Shown: in pieces, positions 18,360 to 27,467 of the stretch
Layout: every line of letters starts with the position of its first letter
Numbering within the stretch: the first letter of the stretch is position 1
From: Macrococcus carouselicus
Lineage (GTDB): Bacteria; Bacillota; Bacilli; Staphylococcales; Staphylococcaceae
Direction of reading: 5' to 3'
Assembly (NCBI RefSeq): GCF_004359515.1
Contig: NZ_SCWD01000001.1
Coordinates: 682,001 to 746,000, forward strand
DNA: 64,000 bases
Notes under the pieces: generated by a model
The model's database searches: none
Seen by the model: only the letters and a program-made list of their open reading frames with translations
Told to the model about the DNA's origin: nothing
Program-made: the position numbers and the translations under genes

Positions 18360-19232
18360 CTACAACTTCATCAAATAGTTCCTCGCGACTTTCAGCTCAT
18401 GCTGGTCACATACTTCACACATCTTTTCAGTATCCACGACGTATGGCATGCTGTTTTTGATCTCCTCATAATTCAGCGGCACTTCCGTATGAATCGCTGC
18501 CAGTTTCAGGCTCATCATTAAATCATCATAGCACATCTCAATTTTAGTCTGCTGTCCTTTTGGCAGTTCGTGTTTATGTTCTACTGCATTTGCCACTGTC
18601 CCGTACTGCTGAATGAGCTTGATGGCTGTTTTCTCACCGATGCCTTTGACACCAGGATAACCGTCTGCTGTGTCCCCCATAAAGGCTTTGACGTCGACAA
18701 GCTGCTGGGGTTCCAGGCCGTATTCTTCCCTGAACCGGGCTGCAGTATAGATATTATATTCAGAGAAGCCTTTTTTAATGAGCCAGACATCGATTCTATC
18801 GTCCAATAGCTGCAGTAAATCTTTATCACCGCTGACGACTTTAATGCGATAGTCACCTTCCAGCTGCTTCGCAATCGTACCGATGACGTCATCCGCCTCA
18901 AAGTTGCGGACGCCGATATTATGGAAGCCGAGCTCCTGTGACACTTGCTGCACATGCGCGAACTGCGGGCTCATCTCGTCAGGCGGTGCGACGCGGTGCG
19001 CTTTATAGGTCTCTGATATGTCGTTACGGAATGTAACGGCACCCATATCCCAGGCGATGATAACGTGATCCGCTTCTGTATCTCTGACAGCTGTCGCCAC
19101 GTGTCTGATGAACCCCTGCACGCCGTTTGTCGGTATGCCTTCGCTGTTGCGCATGAACTGCTGGTGCATCGCTGTCGCATAGTAATGACGGAATAACAGT
19201 GCCATACCGTCCACAATCAATAAATTCTCCAT
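18360..19232 (-). CDS. 5'-3' exonuclease (FEN/YpcP-like)
   Basis: A 290-residue stand-alone 5' nuclease similar to the N-terminal domain of DNA polymerase I. It carries the acidic metal-binding clusters of the family (LLIVDGMALLFRHYY, FEADDVIG, VVSGDKDLLQLL, DTADGYPGVKGIGEKTA) and the helix-hairpin-helix around GVKGIGEKTAIKLI. The likely role is removal of flaps or RNA primers. It is 1 base from the rhodanese gene ahead of it. Confidence 0.92.
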   Translation of the reverse strand: MENLLIVDGMALLFRHYYATAMHQQFMRNSEGIPTNGVQGFIRHVATAVRDTEADHVIIAWDMGAVTFRNDISETYKAHRVAPPDEMSPQFAHVQQVSQELGFHNIGVRNFEADDVIGTIAKQLEGDYRIKVVSGDKDLLQLLDDRIDVWLIKKGFSEYNIYTAARFREEYGLEPQQLVDVKAFMGDTADGYPGVKGIGEKTAIKLIQQYGTVANAVEHKHELPKGQQTKIEMCYDDLMMSLKLAAIHTEVPLNYEEIKNSMPYVVDTEKMCEVCDQHELKVARNYLMKL

Positions 19233-19233
19233 A

Positions 19234-19998
19234 TTAACCTCTTTCTATTTGTTCAGGATGATGAAAAATCCACTCTGAATAACTGCCTGGATAAAGCTTC
19301 ACCTTTTTACCTGCTGCTCTTAGTGCAGTATAAACGGGTGTCGCTGATAGACCCGAACCACAGTAGACTATCGATTCGTCAGCATCAGGCAGCTGATTGT
19401 CAAATATCTTCTCATAAGAAAAGTTGACTGCGCCTGGAATTCGGCCGGGCTGCAAGTCAACCGGCTCTTCTTCACCTAAAAAACGTTTATTCGAACGGGC
19501 ATCAATAAGCGTTGACGTGGTGTTTCTCACCTCATCACGGCTGGCAATCAAATCATGGTTGACGTGCGGCTCTTCAATACTTCTCAGTGTTTCCAGTTGT
19601 TCGATATCTTCTATTGTCATATCGCCTGTGCTTTTCGCAATCGTCATTTCTTCGTATGACTGCTTCATAATCAGGCAAGGAATACCAAGTATGTCGCACA
19701 GAAAGAAGAACCGTGTCGCCATAAAGCCCTTATCTGTATCATAAGCGACAGGAATCGTATGCTGACTGTATTTTTCAATAAAGGACTTGAAAAGTTCCAG
19801 GTTCGGTAACGGATGACGTCCTTCTTCCGGTTTATTGTGATCATAGAGTACTGGATAGCCCGGTGCAAAAATAGCATGCTCAATATGATGCTTATTATAA
19901 AGCGCCAGACTCGCCTCTATGTCATCCATAACATTCCGGCAGTCAAATAGCTGATGCTTGCTGTAATCCAGTTCCTCTTCATCAATCCATACTTGCAT
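19234..19998 (-). CDS. Tandem rhodanese-type sulfurtransferase
   Basis: A 254-residue protein with two rhodanese domains. The N-terminal one is inactive; the C-terminal one has LIDARSNKRFLGEEEP, GRIPGAVNFSYE and the catalytic loop VYCGSGLSATP. The CGSG loop is characteristic of 3-mercaptopyruvate sulfurtransferase-type enzymes rather than thiosulfate-specific ones, but the substrate remains inferred. It lies 2 bases after the dynamin-like gene. Confidence 0.85.
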   Translation of the reverse strand: MQVWIDEEELDYSKHQLFDCRNVMDDIEASLALYNKHHIEHAIFAPGYPVLYDHNKPEEGRHPLPNLELFKSFIEKYSQHTIPVAYDTDKGFMATRFFFLCDILGIPCLIMKQSYEEMTIAKSTGDMTIEDIEQLETLRSIEEPHVNHDLIASRDEVRNTTSTLIDARSNKRFLGEEEPVDLQPGRIPGAVNFSYEKIFDNQLPDADESIVYCGSGLSATPVYTALRAAGKKVKLYPGSYSEWIFHHPEQIERG

Positions 19999-20000
19999 AT

Positions 20001-23000
20001 CTATCCCTCCATCACCTGTCTGATTTGATTAACAACTGTCTCGTCTAGTACGTGCTGCTCTCGTTCTGCAATATCTTCCATCAACTGATCATTATACATC
20101 AGCCAGTCTGCCGTCAGTTCATTTTCACGCTGAGTGAGTTCTGCAGCGATAATCTGCCCGAACTGTTTTAACTTGTCTTCAACCCGTGACATTGATTCAT
20201 TATGGATAGTCTCATACAATGCATCAAGTGATTCTCTGTTATTCAGATTTCTATTAGCCACTTTTATATTAAGAGGTTGCAGTCTCGCATCTACGTACTG
20301 TTGACCGACGGGCAGCAGCCTGGTTTCTTCCAGCGTGACAATGAGCTGATAATCACTGAGTGTCTGTCTGATAACCGCTGTCTGATTGATGAGAGACTGA
20401 TTGAAGGCATAATTCAGTCTCGGGATGATCATAGACCACTCGTCTTCAAGTTTATTAGACAGTTCACCGATATAACCTGCTGCATTGACTTCTCGTTTAT
20501 TGAAATAAACTTTGATAAGATCATAGAGCTGGATGCGGAAGCGATCCTTCATAAAGGTCAGCTGTTCGTTCAGTTCCTGCTCAGCCTTATCGAGACTATA
20601 TTGAATTTGTGTCTGCTTAAAAGGAAGCGCTGCTTTTAATTCATCATAATACTCACGTCTTGCCGCTTCTTCCTGCTTCGCTTCTTCAGCATGACTGATA
20701 ATACGGTGCGCCTGTGCTTCAAGCTGCCTGACGCTATTTTCAAACTGCGTAATCTTCTGCTGGCGGCTATCTACTTCGGCAAAGTTCTGTATAGCCTCAA
20801 AAAATTCATTGAAGTGACGGTCTCTCTCTTCCAGTGCCTGCTTACTTGACACACCGAAAAGTGCTGAATCAACATCAAGCTGACTGAGCTCTGAATCGAA
20901 GTAATCCCTTACCTGCTCAAGTTCCGCTGCGTTACGTGCCAGATCAATCGCATTGATGACATAGAACGTCTGACTATCGGCACTTAATATCTGCAGATCA
21001 TTCAAGTATTTAATGAACTGCTTATCGCTTTCAGTGAAGACATGATTGAAATAGGAGACGTAAATCAATAGATCACTGTCAGCAATGATTTCAGTGGTCT
21101 CATTGGTATGTCGCATATTCGTTGAACCGATACCAGGTGAGTCAATGATGACTTTGTCTCTCAGGAAATCAATCTCATACTGCAGATAAATACGATCGAC
21201 AAATGCAGAATGTGAATCAATCGCAGAATATTTCTCAATTTCATCGTCCTGAATCTCCAGTACATGGCCATCTGACAGATAAGGTTCATAATGCATATAG
21301 TTTGTACTAAGCGCCTCTATAAATTTTTTGAATTGATGATCTAAATCTGGCTGCTGCTTGTCATACTGTCTCAGCCATGTGTTCACATCACCTGCTTCAA
21401 TACCGACTGTACGACCGATTTTATTCAGTTCATTGACCAGCATCTGTACCGTTTTAAATTTAACAGCATGCGTACGGCCGTAACTGAGTTCTGTAATAGC
21501 AGCCGTCGTCGGATTAGGTGACGAGATTAAATACTGATTGCCAAGGAGCGCATTAATGAGTGAACTCTTGCCTGCACTGAATGCACCGAAGACAACGATG
21601 CGTGTGATGTCATGCTGAATACGATCTAACTGTTTATAGAGACGCGCAGTCACATCAGTGAAGTAATCAATTTGACTGAATTTGTCCAGCTGTTTGACAG
21701 CTTCGTCAAGATGACTGTCCTGCCGCTCTACAGCTCGAATTTCTTTCTTCTTCGTTTCTTGATCACTCTGAAATTCCAGTGCAACTTGTGTACGGTCAAT
21801 AAGTCGATCAATGGATTCATCGACATGAATATAATAATGCTGATAATTTTTAGTTATCAGCGATTCAATGAGCTCTGCAAGTACGTCATACTGTTCAAGT
21901 AACTGCGCAGAACCACTGGCCACCGGATTTAATTTAGACATATTTAGATTTTTTATGAACATTTCAATATACGGACGGTTTTCTCTGACGACAGCCTGCT
22001 CAATATATTTCTTGACCTGTTCCGTATAGTTCAAAACATAATCCTGTGTCACCATCGCCTGACTGTTCATCAGCTCTATTAAGTCTGCATCCTGCAGGCG
22101 GTAGGTATAATGTCTGACTTCATCCAGCCAGTCGCCTGCTGAATATTTCGCGTGCTGGTCGTACAGTGAGCGAATATGAAAATTCACCTGTTTTTCAATA
22201 GAGGCATTTAAGTCATTCAGTACAAGCGCCATCTGCTGACTGCGTAATTCCTGCCGCTTCTTCTCCTTACCGAAGAAGCCGCCTACTTTGTAATCCGGTG
22301 AATAAACTTCAAGCAGTATCTTGATTTCTTCACGAATTTCAAATGGGATGAGATACGCGTTCTTCAGAATATCTCTTATCGTCTTCAGAAAATATTGTTC
22401 AGTACTTTCTGCCGTCTGAAAGAGTGACTGTTCCTCAGATAACGACTGTGTCTCAACAATCGCTGCACGCTCAGTTTCAATGGCTTCGCTATCCAGGTTC
22501 AGGTCATCCAAAATAACTTGTTGCTCTTCCCTCAGATACTCAAGCTGCTGAGCTGTAATATACTGTGTGATTCTGTTAAAGAAAGCATCCCCACTTTCTG
22601 TGACTATCTCACTATCGAAGAGCAGTTCCTTCAGCTGTTCCACTTGATTGAGTTCATGCGGATAAATGGAAGTAAACAGCATATGCTCGAGTTTAATATC
22701 CCACGTCTTCAAATTCTGGCGGATAGAAGACTCGAATGCATTGATTGTGATTTCATTTTCGTCATGCTTATCAATTTGATTGATGATAAAGATGATTGGC
22801 ACGCCGAGGTCATTCAGTCGCTTCATCTCCTTGAAGTTCTTTTCAGATTCCACATGATTATATTCGACTGTATAGACAATCACGTCACTCGTCAGCAAAT
22901 ACTTCATCGTGTTCTGCTCATGATTGCTGAACGTCGCATCGATGCCCGGTGTGTCCTGCAGCGTCAGACCAAGAGGAAGTTTTTTATTGATATGGTTGAT

Positions 23001-23360
23001 TTCAACGGATTCAATCCGCTGATTCTGTGTATTGATTCTCTTTACTTCATTATAGTCAGAGGCTACTGCATACTCCTGGTTTTCAAGATTGACGATAATC
23101 TCCTCTTCGTCTGCGATCGTGATCTGTGCTGAATTACTCGTCGTCGGCACGGGTGAGCTCGGCAGAATAGTCTCCTCCAGCAGATGATTGATCAGCGACG
23201 ATTTACCGGACGAGAAATGACCGACGAAACTGATGATTTTTTTATCCTCATAGACTTTTTTAATCACTTCGTTGATCTGTGACACTAGTAACTTGTTTTC
23301 TGATTTCTCCACTTCTTTTTTCAGCTTATATAGCAGGTCAATCTGTTCTTTTTTCTCCAT
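20001..23360 (-). CDS. Tandem dynamin-like GTPase (DynA type)
   Basis: A large 1119-residue bacterial dynamin with two fused GTPase modules. The first has P-loop GHFSSGKSSLINHLL (about residue 43), DTPGIDATF and NQIDKHD; the second has GAFSAGKSSLINALL (about 590), DSPGIGSTN and NAIDLAR. Long helical stalk regions follow each. B. subtilis DynA has the same two-in-one layout and protects membranes, including against phage. ATG 23360 follows AAAGGGG; an in-frame extension of 19 residues upstream lacks a binding site. It heads the dynamin-rhodanese-exonuclease run. Confidence 0.9.
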   Translation of the reverse strand: MEKKEQIDLLYKLKKEVEKSENKLLVSQINEVIKKVYEDKKIISFVGHFSSGKSSLINHLLEETILPSSPVPTTSNSAQITIADEEEIIVNLENQEYAVASDYNEVKRINTQNQRIESVEINHINKKLPLGLTLQDTPGIDATFSNHEQNTMKYLLTSDVIVYTVEYNHVESEKNFKEMKRLNDLGVPIIFIINQIDKHDENEITINAFESSIRQNLKTWDIKLEHMLFTSIYPHELNQVEQLKELLFDSEIVTESGDAFFNRITQYITAQQLEYLREEQQVILDDLNLDSEAIETERAAIVETQSLSEEQSLFQTAESTEQYFLKTIRDILKNAYLIPFEIREEIKILLEVYSPDYKVGGFFGKEKKRQELRSQQMALVLNDLNASIEKQVNFHIRSLYDQHAKYSAGDWLDEVRHYTYRLQDADLIELMNSQAMVTQDYVLNYTEQVKKYIEQAVVRENRPYIEMFIKNLNMSKLNPVASGSAQLLEQYDVLAELIESLITKNYQHYYIHVDESIDRLIDRTQVALEFQSDQETKKKEIRAVERQDSHLDEAVKQLDKFSQIDYFTDVTARLYKQLDRIQHDITRIVVFGAFSAGKSSLINALLGNQYLISSPNPTTAAITELSYGRTHAVKFKTVQMLVNELNKIGRTVGIEAGDVNTWLRQYDKQQPDLDHQFKKFIEALSTNYMHYEPYLSDGHVLEIQDDEIEKYSAIDSHSAFVDRIYLQYEIDFLRDKVIIDSPGIGSTNMRHTNETTEIIADSDLLIYVSYFNHVFTESDKQFIKYLNDLQILSADSQTFYVINAIDLARNAAELEQVRDYFDSELSQLDVDSALFGVSSKQALEERDRHFNEFFEAIQNFAEVDSRQQKITQFENSVRQLEAQAHRIISHAEEAKQEEAARREYYDELKAALPFKQTQIQYSLDKAEQELNEQLTFMKDRFRIQLYDLIKVYFNKREVNAAGYIGELSNKLEDEWSMIIPRLNYAFNQSLINQTAVIRQTLSDYQLIVTLEETRLLPVGQQYVDARLQPLNIKVANRNLNNRESLDALYETIHNESMSRVEDKLKQFGQIIAAELTQRENELTADWLMYNDQLMEDIAEREQHVLDETVVNQIRQVMEG

Positions 23361-23402
23361 ATTAATCCCCTTTTTGTGAATAATATAACAAAATTTCATA
23401 AC

Positions 23403-23418
23403 TGTGATATTTGTCACA
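23403..23418. promoter_or_regulatory. TGTGA-N6-TCACA operator-like dyad
   Basis: TGTGATATTTGTCACA is a perfect 5-6-5 inverted repeat. It is the form bound by Crp/Fnr-family ArcR of staphylococci and resembles the core of Rex sites. It lies in the divergent region between the dynamin-like gene and the frameshifted membrane gene, overlapping a possible TTGTCA -35 of the latter. Confidence 0.5.
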
Positions 23419-23481
23419 TTATTAATCTCTCTATTTTATTATTATAAAGAAAGAAAAGTTATTTAGAAAGGACGGATGGAC

Positions 23482-23825
23482 ATGGCTAAAGATAAAGATC
23501 AAATCCAGGCAGAGCAAAAGGAACTGGCGCCAGAATATGATTCACATAATAGTCTTGATCTGCGCGGTACGATGATTTCTGTATGGCACATGTTGTTGCA
23601 GGTTCTTGGATTTCAGCTGCTGGTCAGATGATGGGTTACTTCCTCCAGGTCAGAAAACAAACAGCGATGGATGAGCATCTTCCAACAACGAAACTCGTTG
23701 AGAACTGGAAGTTCTTACTGGTTGTAACTATCGGTCTGATTTTAATCGCTTATACTATTCCGGTCAGCCAGATGTTCATCGATCCACCGTCAGATGCTAA
23801 AGGCTTTGGTGAAGGTAAAATCTGA
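23482..23825 (+). pseudogene. Frameshifted membrane protein, possible ba3-type oxidase subunit IIa/II remnant
   Basis: ATG 23482 behind GAAAGGACGG begins MAKDKDQIQAEQ and continues to LDLRGTMISV, after which the frame stops at 23631. From 23583 another frame continues with a hydrophobic segment and FLQVRKQ. It then gives MDEHLPTTKLVENWKFLL, a transmembrane helix and IDPPSDA, ending at 23825. One extra base near 23580 would join them. The first part resembles cytochrome c oxidase subunit IIa (LKGTxISV-helix-FLxxRQ). The second resembles the membrane anchor at the start of ba3 subunit II (MVDEHKAHK-type start, LIAYT helix). The copper-binding CuA domain is absent and a terminator follows. It is either a decayed oxidase gene or a small gene with a sequencing error; the family assignment is tentative. 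Confidence 0.4.
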
Positions 23826-23834
23826 TAATATCAG

Positions 23835-23857
23835 AACTCCCTGCGGGGAGATTTTTT
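23835..23857 (+). terminator. Intrinsic terminator after the frameshifted membrane gene
   Basis: Short CTCCC-TGC-GGGGAG hairpin followed by ATTTTTT on the plus strand, 10 bases after the stop. Confidence 0.65.
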
Positions 23858-23941
23858 CCCTCATTTCTACAGCCTTATATAATTTCTTAAATATTTATAC
23901 TTATTGAGTTTACATAATAATATTATATTAATTATACATAC

Positions 23942-23966
23942 AAAAAAAGAGATACCGAAGTATCTC
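23942..23966 (-). terminator. Intrinsic terminator after the LLM oxidoreductase gene
   Basis: Minus-strand GAGATAC-TTCG-GTATCTC hairpin followed by seven T, directly after the stop at 23968. The interval 23858-23941 is very AT-rich and I see nothing else in it. Confidence 0.85.
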
Positions 23967-23967
23967 A

Positions 23968-24942
23968 TCATTGCTGAAGAAGTTCATAACTCTTTTTCTT
24001 CACCTCAAAATCGTGAACATTACAGATAACCATCACTTCATCAACTGCAGGCAACTGTTCCAGTGCCTTTTTTACCTTCTGCGGGTCACCTATAATACAG
24101 CGTCTGCGATTCTCACGTATGATCTCCAGATCTTTAGCTGAATAATGTTTCTGCTCCACTTCCTCAATAGAAGGTATGGTCGTATCACGTCCATATGTGA
24201 CATTCAGCAGCCAGTGATCAAGTGTCCTGGCATGTCGTTCTGCTTCTTCATTCGTCTCACTGCAGATAATGAATAGGCAGAGAATGGCATGCGGTTCAGA
24301 CATAACCGCCGAAGGTTTAAACTCACTGTAGTAAGTCTTCAAAGCCTGTACCATATGCTTCGGATTGATGAAGGCACCGAAAACAAAGCCGATGCCAAGC
24401 GCTGCTGCACGCCGTGCTCCGTTCTCGGTAAGACCGAGCGTCCATAGCGGCGGCATATGATTGATTCTTGGACCTGCCTTCACTGAGCGGAATTCATGAT
24501 TCTGAGATAATGTATTGTGCATAAAGCCGATCAGGTCTTCTGTCATCCTTGTATAGTCCCTGAGTTTATTCGGACCATCATCAGTCAGTGCACGTCTTGT
24601 GCGCTCTGTTCCACCTGGTGAATTACCGATGCCGATATTGACGCGTCCGGGAAACATCGCTTCCATCGTTTTCGCGTTTTCAGCGATTTTATAGGGACTA
24701 TACAGCGGCAGCAGAATTCCGCCGGAGCCGACCGCTATACGCTCAGTCACACTCAGCAGGCGTGTCATCATGATTTCCGGACTCGAACTGACAAGACCTG
24801 CTGTATTATGATGTTCCGCTATCCAGTAGCGCTTATAGCCCCATTTCTCAGTCAGCTTTGCGAGCTCGATGGATTTTGCAATCGCATCTTCCACAGTGTC
24901 ACCGCGAGAAACCGGTACCTGGTCAAGCACACTGAATTTCAT
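23968..24942 (-). CDS. LLM-class flavin-dependent oxidoreductase (luciferase-like)
   Basis: A 324-residue TIM-barrel protein of the bacterial-luciferase-like family. It starts MKFSVLDQVPVSRGDT, with RYWIAEHHN, GSGGILLPLYSPYKIAE and FPGRVNIGIGNSPGGT, all typical of the MsnO8/YceB-like subgroup. It probably uses FMNH2; the substrate is unknown. ATG 24942 overlaps the rlmL stop (TAATG), indicating translational coupling. An in-frame extension upstream overlaps rlmL and is rejected. Confidence 0.85.
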   Translation of the reverse strand: MKFSVLDQVPVSRGDTVEDAIAKSIELAKLTEKWGYKRYWIAEHHNTAGLVSSSPEIMMTRLLSVTERIAVGSGGILLPLYSPYKIAENAKTMEAMFPGRVNIGIGNSPGGTERTRRALTDDGPNKLRDYTRMTEDLIGFMHNTLSQNHEFRSVKAGPRINHMPPLWTLGLTENGARRAAALGIGFVFGAFINPKHMVQALKTYYSEFKPSAVMSEPHAILCLFIICSETNEEAERHARTLDHWLLNVTYGRDTTIPSIEEVEQKHYSAKDLEIIRENRRRCIIGDPQKVKKALEQLPAVDEVMVICNVHDFEVKKKSYELLQQ

Positions 24943-26060
24943 TATCTTTCGCCCCAGTACTGATAGTACGTACATTCTAGATAGCCATTGAACAGTTTAC
25001 GTCGCTTCGTCGCTTTTTTTCCGACCAGCACTTCAAATTCCTTATAGCTCGTCATGATGTAAAGTGACCATTTCGGGTTCTCTTTAATAAGATCACCTAG
25101 ATAGCTGTACATCGCTTCTACTTCTTTACGTTCACCAATTCGTTCACCGTATGGCGGGTTTCCGACTATGGCACCTTTTTCTGCTTCCAGTTTTAAATCA
25201 TGGACATTCAGCTGCTTGAACTTGATCAAGTCTCCAAATCCGACTTCAGTTGCATTAATCTTCGCAATTCTTATCATCTCTGGATCAATATCGCTCGCAG
25301 TGATATCGATTTCTTTATCATATAAAGCTTCGCTGTCTGCCTTAATGCGTTCTTCTTCGTACATGTCTTCAGGAATAATCTCCCACTCTTCGCTCGCAAA
25401 ATCGCGGTTGAATCCTGGTGCGATATTCTGTGCGATCATTGCCGCTTCAATGGCAATCGTCCCGGAACCGCAGAACGGATCGATAAAAGGCGTATCTCCG
25501 TTCCAGTTTGATAATCTTACCAGTGACGCAGCAAGTGTCTCCTTCATCGGTGCTGCCCCTTGAGCGAGCCTGTAACCACGTTTATGCAGCCCGGCGCCTG
25601 AGGTATCAATCGTCAGCAGCACTTCATCCTTTAGGATTGATACTTCAACTTTATACAGAGCGCCGCTTTCATCAATCCACCCTTTAATGTCATGCGCTTT
25701 TTTCAGGCGTTCGACAATCGCCTTCTTCACAATCGCCTGGCAGTCCGGCACACTGAAGAGTTTCGATTTCAGACTTTTTCCCGACACCGGGAATGAGCCC
25801 TTCGGTCCGATAATCTCCTCCCACGGCAGTTCTTTCGTACGCTCAAATAACTGGTCAAATGTGGTTGCATAGAATCTGCCGACAACAATTTTGACACGGT
25901 CTGCCGTACGCAGCCACAGGTTTGAACGAACAATGGCTCTTGCGTCCCCTTCGTAAAGAATCCGCCCATTCTCTGTCTTTGTTTCATATCCTAAATCATT
26001 CACTTCTTTTGCCACGACTGCTTCTAATCCCATCGGTGATGTTGCGAGTAACTGGTACAT
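24942..26060 (-). CDS. rlmL: 23S rRNA guanine-N2 methyltransferase RlmL-like (YpsC)
   Basis: A 372-residue RNA methyltransferase with an N-terminal ferredoxin-like/THUMP region (about 1-155) and a C-terminal class I methyltransferase domain. It has FIDPFCGSGTIAIEAA (SAM binding), ASDIDPEMI and the catalytic IVGNPPYGER. The NPPY motif marks exocyclic-amine methylation. In Staphylococcus it lies, as here, next to rnpB and gpsB. The exact rRNA position modified is inferred from the family. Confidence 0.88.
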   Translation of the reverse strand: MYQLLATSPMGLEAVVAKEVNDLGYETKTENGRILYEGDARAIVRSNLWLRTADRVKIVVGRFYATTFDQLFERTKELPWEEIIGPKGSFPVSGKSLKSKLFSVPDCQAIVKKAIVERLKKAHDIKGWIDESGALYKVEVSILKDEVLLTIDTSGAGLHKRGYRLAQGAAPMKETLAASLVRLSNWNGDTPFIDPFCGSGTIAIEAAMIAQNIAPGFNRDFASEEWEIIPEDMYEEERIKADSEALYDKEIDITASDIDPEMIRIAKINATEVGFGDLIKFKQLNVHDLKLEAEKGAIVGNPPYGERIGERKEVEAMYSYLGDLIKENPKWSLYIMTSYKEFEVLVGKKATKRRKLFNGYLECTYYQYWGER

Positions 26061-26144
26061 AAAAATCTCCTTTTTAAGTTTACATAATAGCGTTATTTTA
26101 AATTAATATTTAAAAGTTTTTCATTTTTATTTTAACATAGCCAA

Positions 26145-26173
26145 TAAAAAAAGCCCTCCTTAACAGGAGAGCT
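26145..26173 (-). terminator. Intrinsic terminator of rnpB
   Basis: Minus-strand AGCTCTCCT-GTTA-AGGAGGGCT stem with one G-T pair, followed by TTTTTT. Confidence 0.85.
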
Positions 26174-26180
26174 GCACTAG

Positions 26181-26562
26181 AAAGATATCTCTGTAAGCCA
26201 TGTTCTGTTCCTTAGTACTGCTGACGAGTCTAGTTACTCTCGTACGCCGGTGATAATCATCTGTCTGTAGATTACTCTACCTCTTCTATACGTTCATTTC
26301 CGCTAGAAAAGTGCTCCTACCAAATTTGGATTGCTCACTCGAGGGGTTTACCGCGTTCCACCTTCTCCGTTTCCGGACAAGCTACGTCACTGTGGCACTT
26401 TCAAACTACTGAAACCTTATCAGAGACTTAGGTCCGTTCGTTGCCGTCAAATTAATGCCCTGGCTTATGGTTTCGCCAGGCACGATCACTACAGCCATCT
26501 CAGGCATGTGTGAGCATGGACTTTCCTCTATATTGCTATAGCGATTATCCGAGATATCTTCT
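26181..26562 (-). ncRNA. rnpB: RNase P RNA, type B
   Basis: Catalytic RNA of RNase P, which matures tRNA 5' ends. The minus strand has the universal 5' block GAGGAAAGTCCATGCTC, the central GAAGGTGGAACGCGGTAAACC-like segment, and 3' AGAACATGGCTTACAG. The terminal P1 helix is closed by AGATATCTC (complement of 26551-26559) and GAGATATCT (complement of 26183-26191). Its size, about 380 nt, and position between gpsB and rlmL match Staphylococcus. A TATAAT lies at 26573-26578 just upstream. Ends are set by the P1 helix to within a few bases. Confidence 0.95.
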
Positions 26563-26598
26563 GACCTTCTGCATTATATCATATATTCATGATTTGTA

Positions 26599-26904
26599 CT
26601 ACTTTCCGAAAACTGCTTTCTCCAGGTTGGAGATACGTTTCAGCAGATCATAGTTCTGTGAACCGGCATCTCCTCTTCCCGTTGCCACCCGGATCCTTAA
26701 ATCTTCAATCTCTTTTTTCAGTTTTTTGTTTTCATCGGCTATTTTCAGCAGCTGACTGTTCATATCCTCCATCTTCTGATAGTCAGAAATGATGTCATCC
26801 AGAAAACCGTCAACATCCTCCGGTTTGAAACCTCGGACCATCGTTCTCTCAAACTCTTTCTCATAGATATCTTTTGCTGAGTACTTAAGTGTCAAATCTT
26901 CCAT
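26599..26904 (-). CDS. gpsB: Cell division protein GpsB
   Basis: A 101-residue DivIVA-like coiled-coil protein. It has the N-terminal membrane/PBP-binding domain ([37 protein letters not shown]), a coiled coil, and the conserved C-terminus [15 protein letters not shown]. It links septal peptidoglycan synthases with the division machinery; pbp2 lies close by. I choose ATG 26904 because it gives the usual N-terminus and follows GGGAAGGG; an ATG seven codons upstream overlaps ypsA. The linker is shorter than in S. aureus. Confidence 0.93.
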   Translation of the reverse strand: MEDLTLKYSAKDIYEKEFERTMVRGFKPEDVDGFLDDIISDYQKMEDMNSQLLKIADENKKLKKEIEDLRIRVATGRGDAGSQNYDLLKRISNLEKAVFGK

Positions 26905-26912
26905 ATCATCAC

Positions 26913-27467
26913 TTACCCTTCCCATTTTTCACTCTGATAGTCGTTGATAAATACTGATAAATCGTCCATTGAAATGATATCCATATTATAGTCACTCGTG
27001 GCGCTGAAATCAATCAGCTGCTGCTTGAAGTACTTAGGACTGGCCGCCTGTTCATCGTCATAGAAGAGAAGCGTCCCTTCTGTATTCTCAAGGATGAAAC
27101 GCGTCGCCTCTCTGAACATATAGCCCCCTGCATAAGGCTGCTGATAGACAGAAGTGATAAAGTCTGACTGACTTGCTATTTGTTCATAGTACTGCTGATT
27201 TTCCTCGTTCCATTTTGATGTATGTTCCAGAAAAGGTGTGATAATAGCAAGTTTCAGATCATAATTCTTCCTTAATCTAATCGCCACTTCTCCTGCCCAG
27301 AGTTCAGTACCGAGCATACCTGATATGATGACCCATTCAAGTCCTTCTTCAGCATACTGTCGCAGCCTTTCCTGCAGATACAGCTTGATGAATTTCACCT
27401 CCGGCTGATTATTTCTGAAGATATTCAGTTCATATGGTTTATAGCCCGTCACATAAACAGACTTCAT
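26913..27467 (-). CDS. ypsA: YpsA-like protein (DUF1273, SLOG superfamily)
   Basis: A 184-residue protein of the YpsA family, a SLOG/Rossmann fold that may bind a nucleotide-derived ligand. Diagnostic segments are [15 protein letters not shown] at the start, [15 protein letters not shown] and the C-terminal [16 protein letters not shown]. Work in B. subtilis and S. aureus ties YpsA to cell division, which fits its position next to gpsB. Biochemical activity is not established. Confidence 0.88.
   Translation of the reverse strand: MKSVYVTGYKPYELNIFRNNQPEVKFIKLYLQERLRQYAEEGLEWVIISGMLGTELWAGEVAIRLRKNYDLKLAIITPFLEHTSKWNEENQQYYEQIASQSDFITSVYQQPYAGGYMFREATRFILENTEGTLLFYDDEQAASPKYFKQQLIDFSATSDYNMDIISMDDLSVFINDYQSEKWEG

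Noticed and set aside
22518-23132. Plus-strand frame of 204 codons inside the dynamin-like gene
   Set aside because: It is antisense to conserved GTPase motifs and has no upstream signals.
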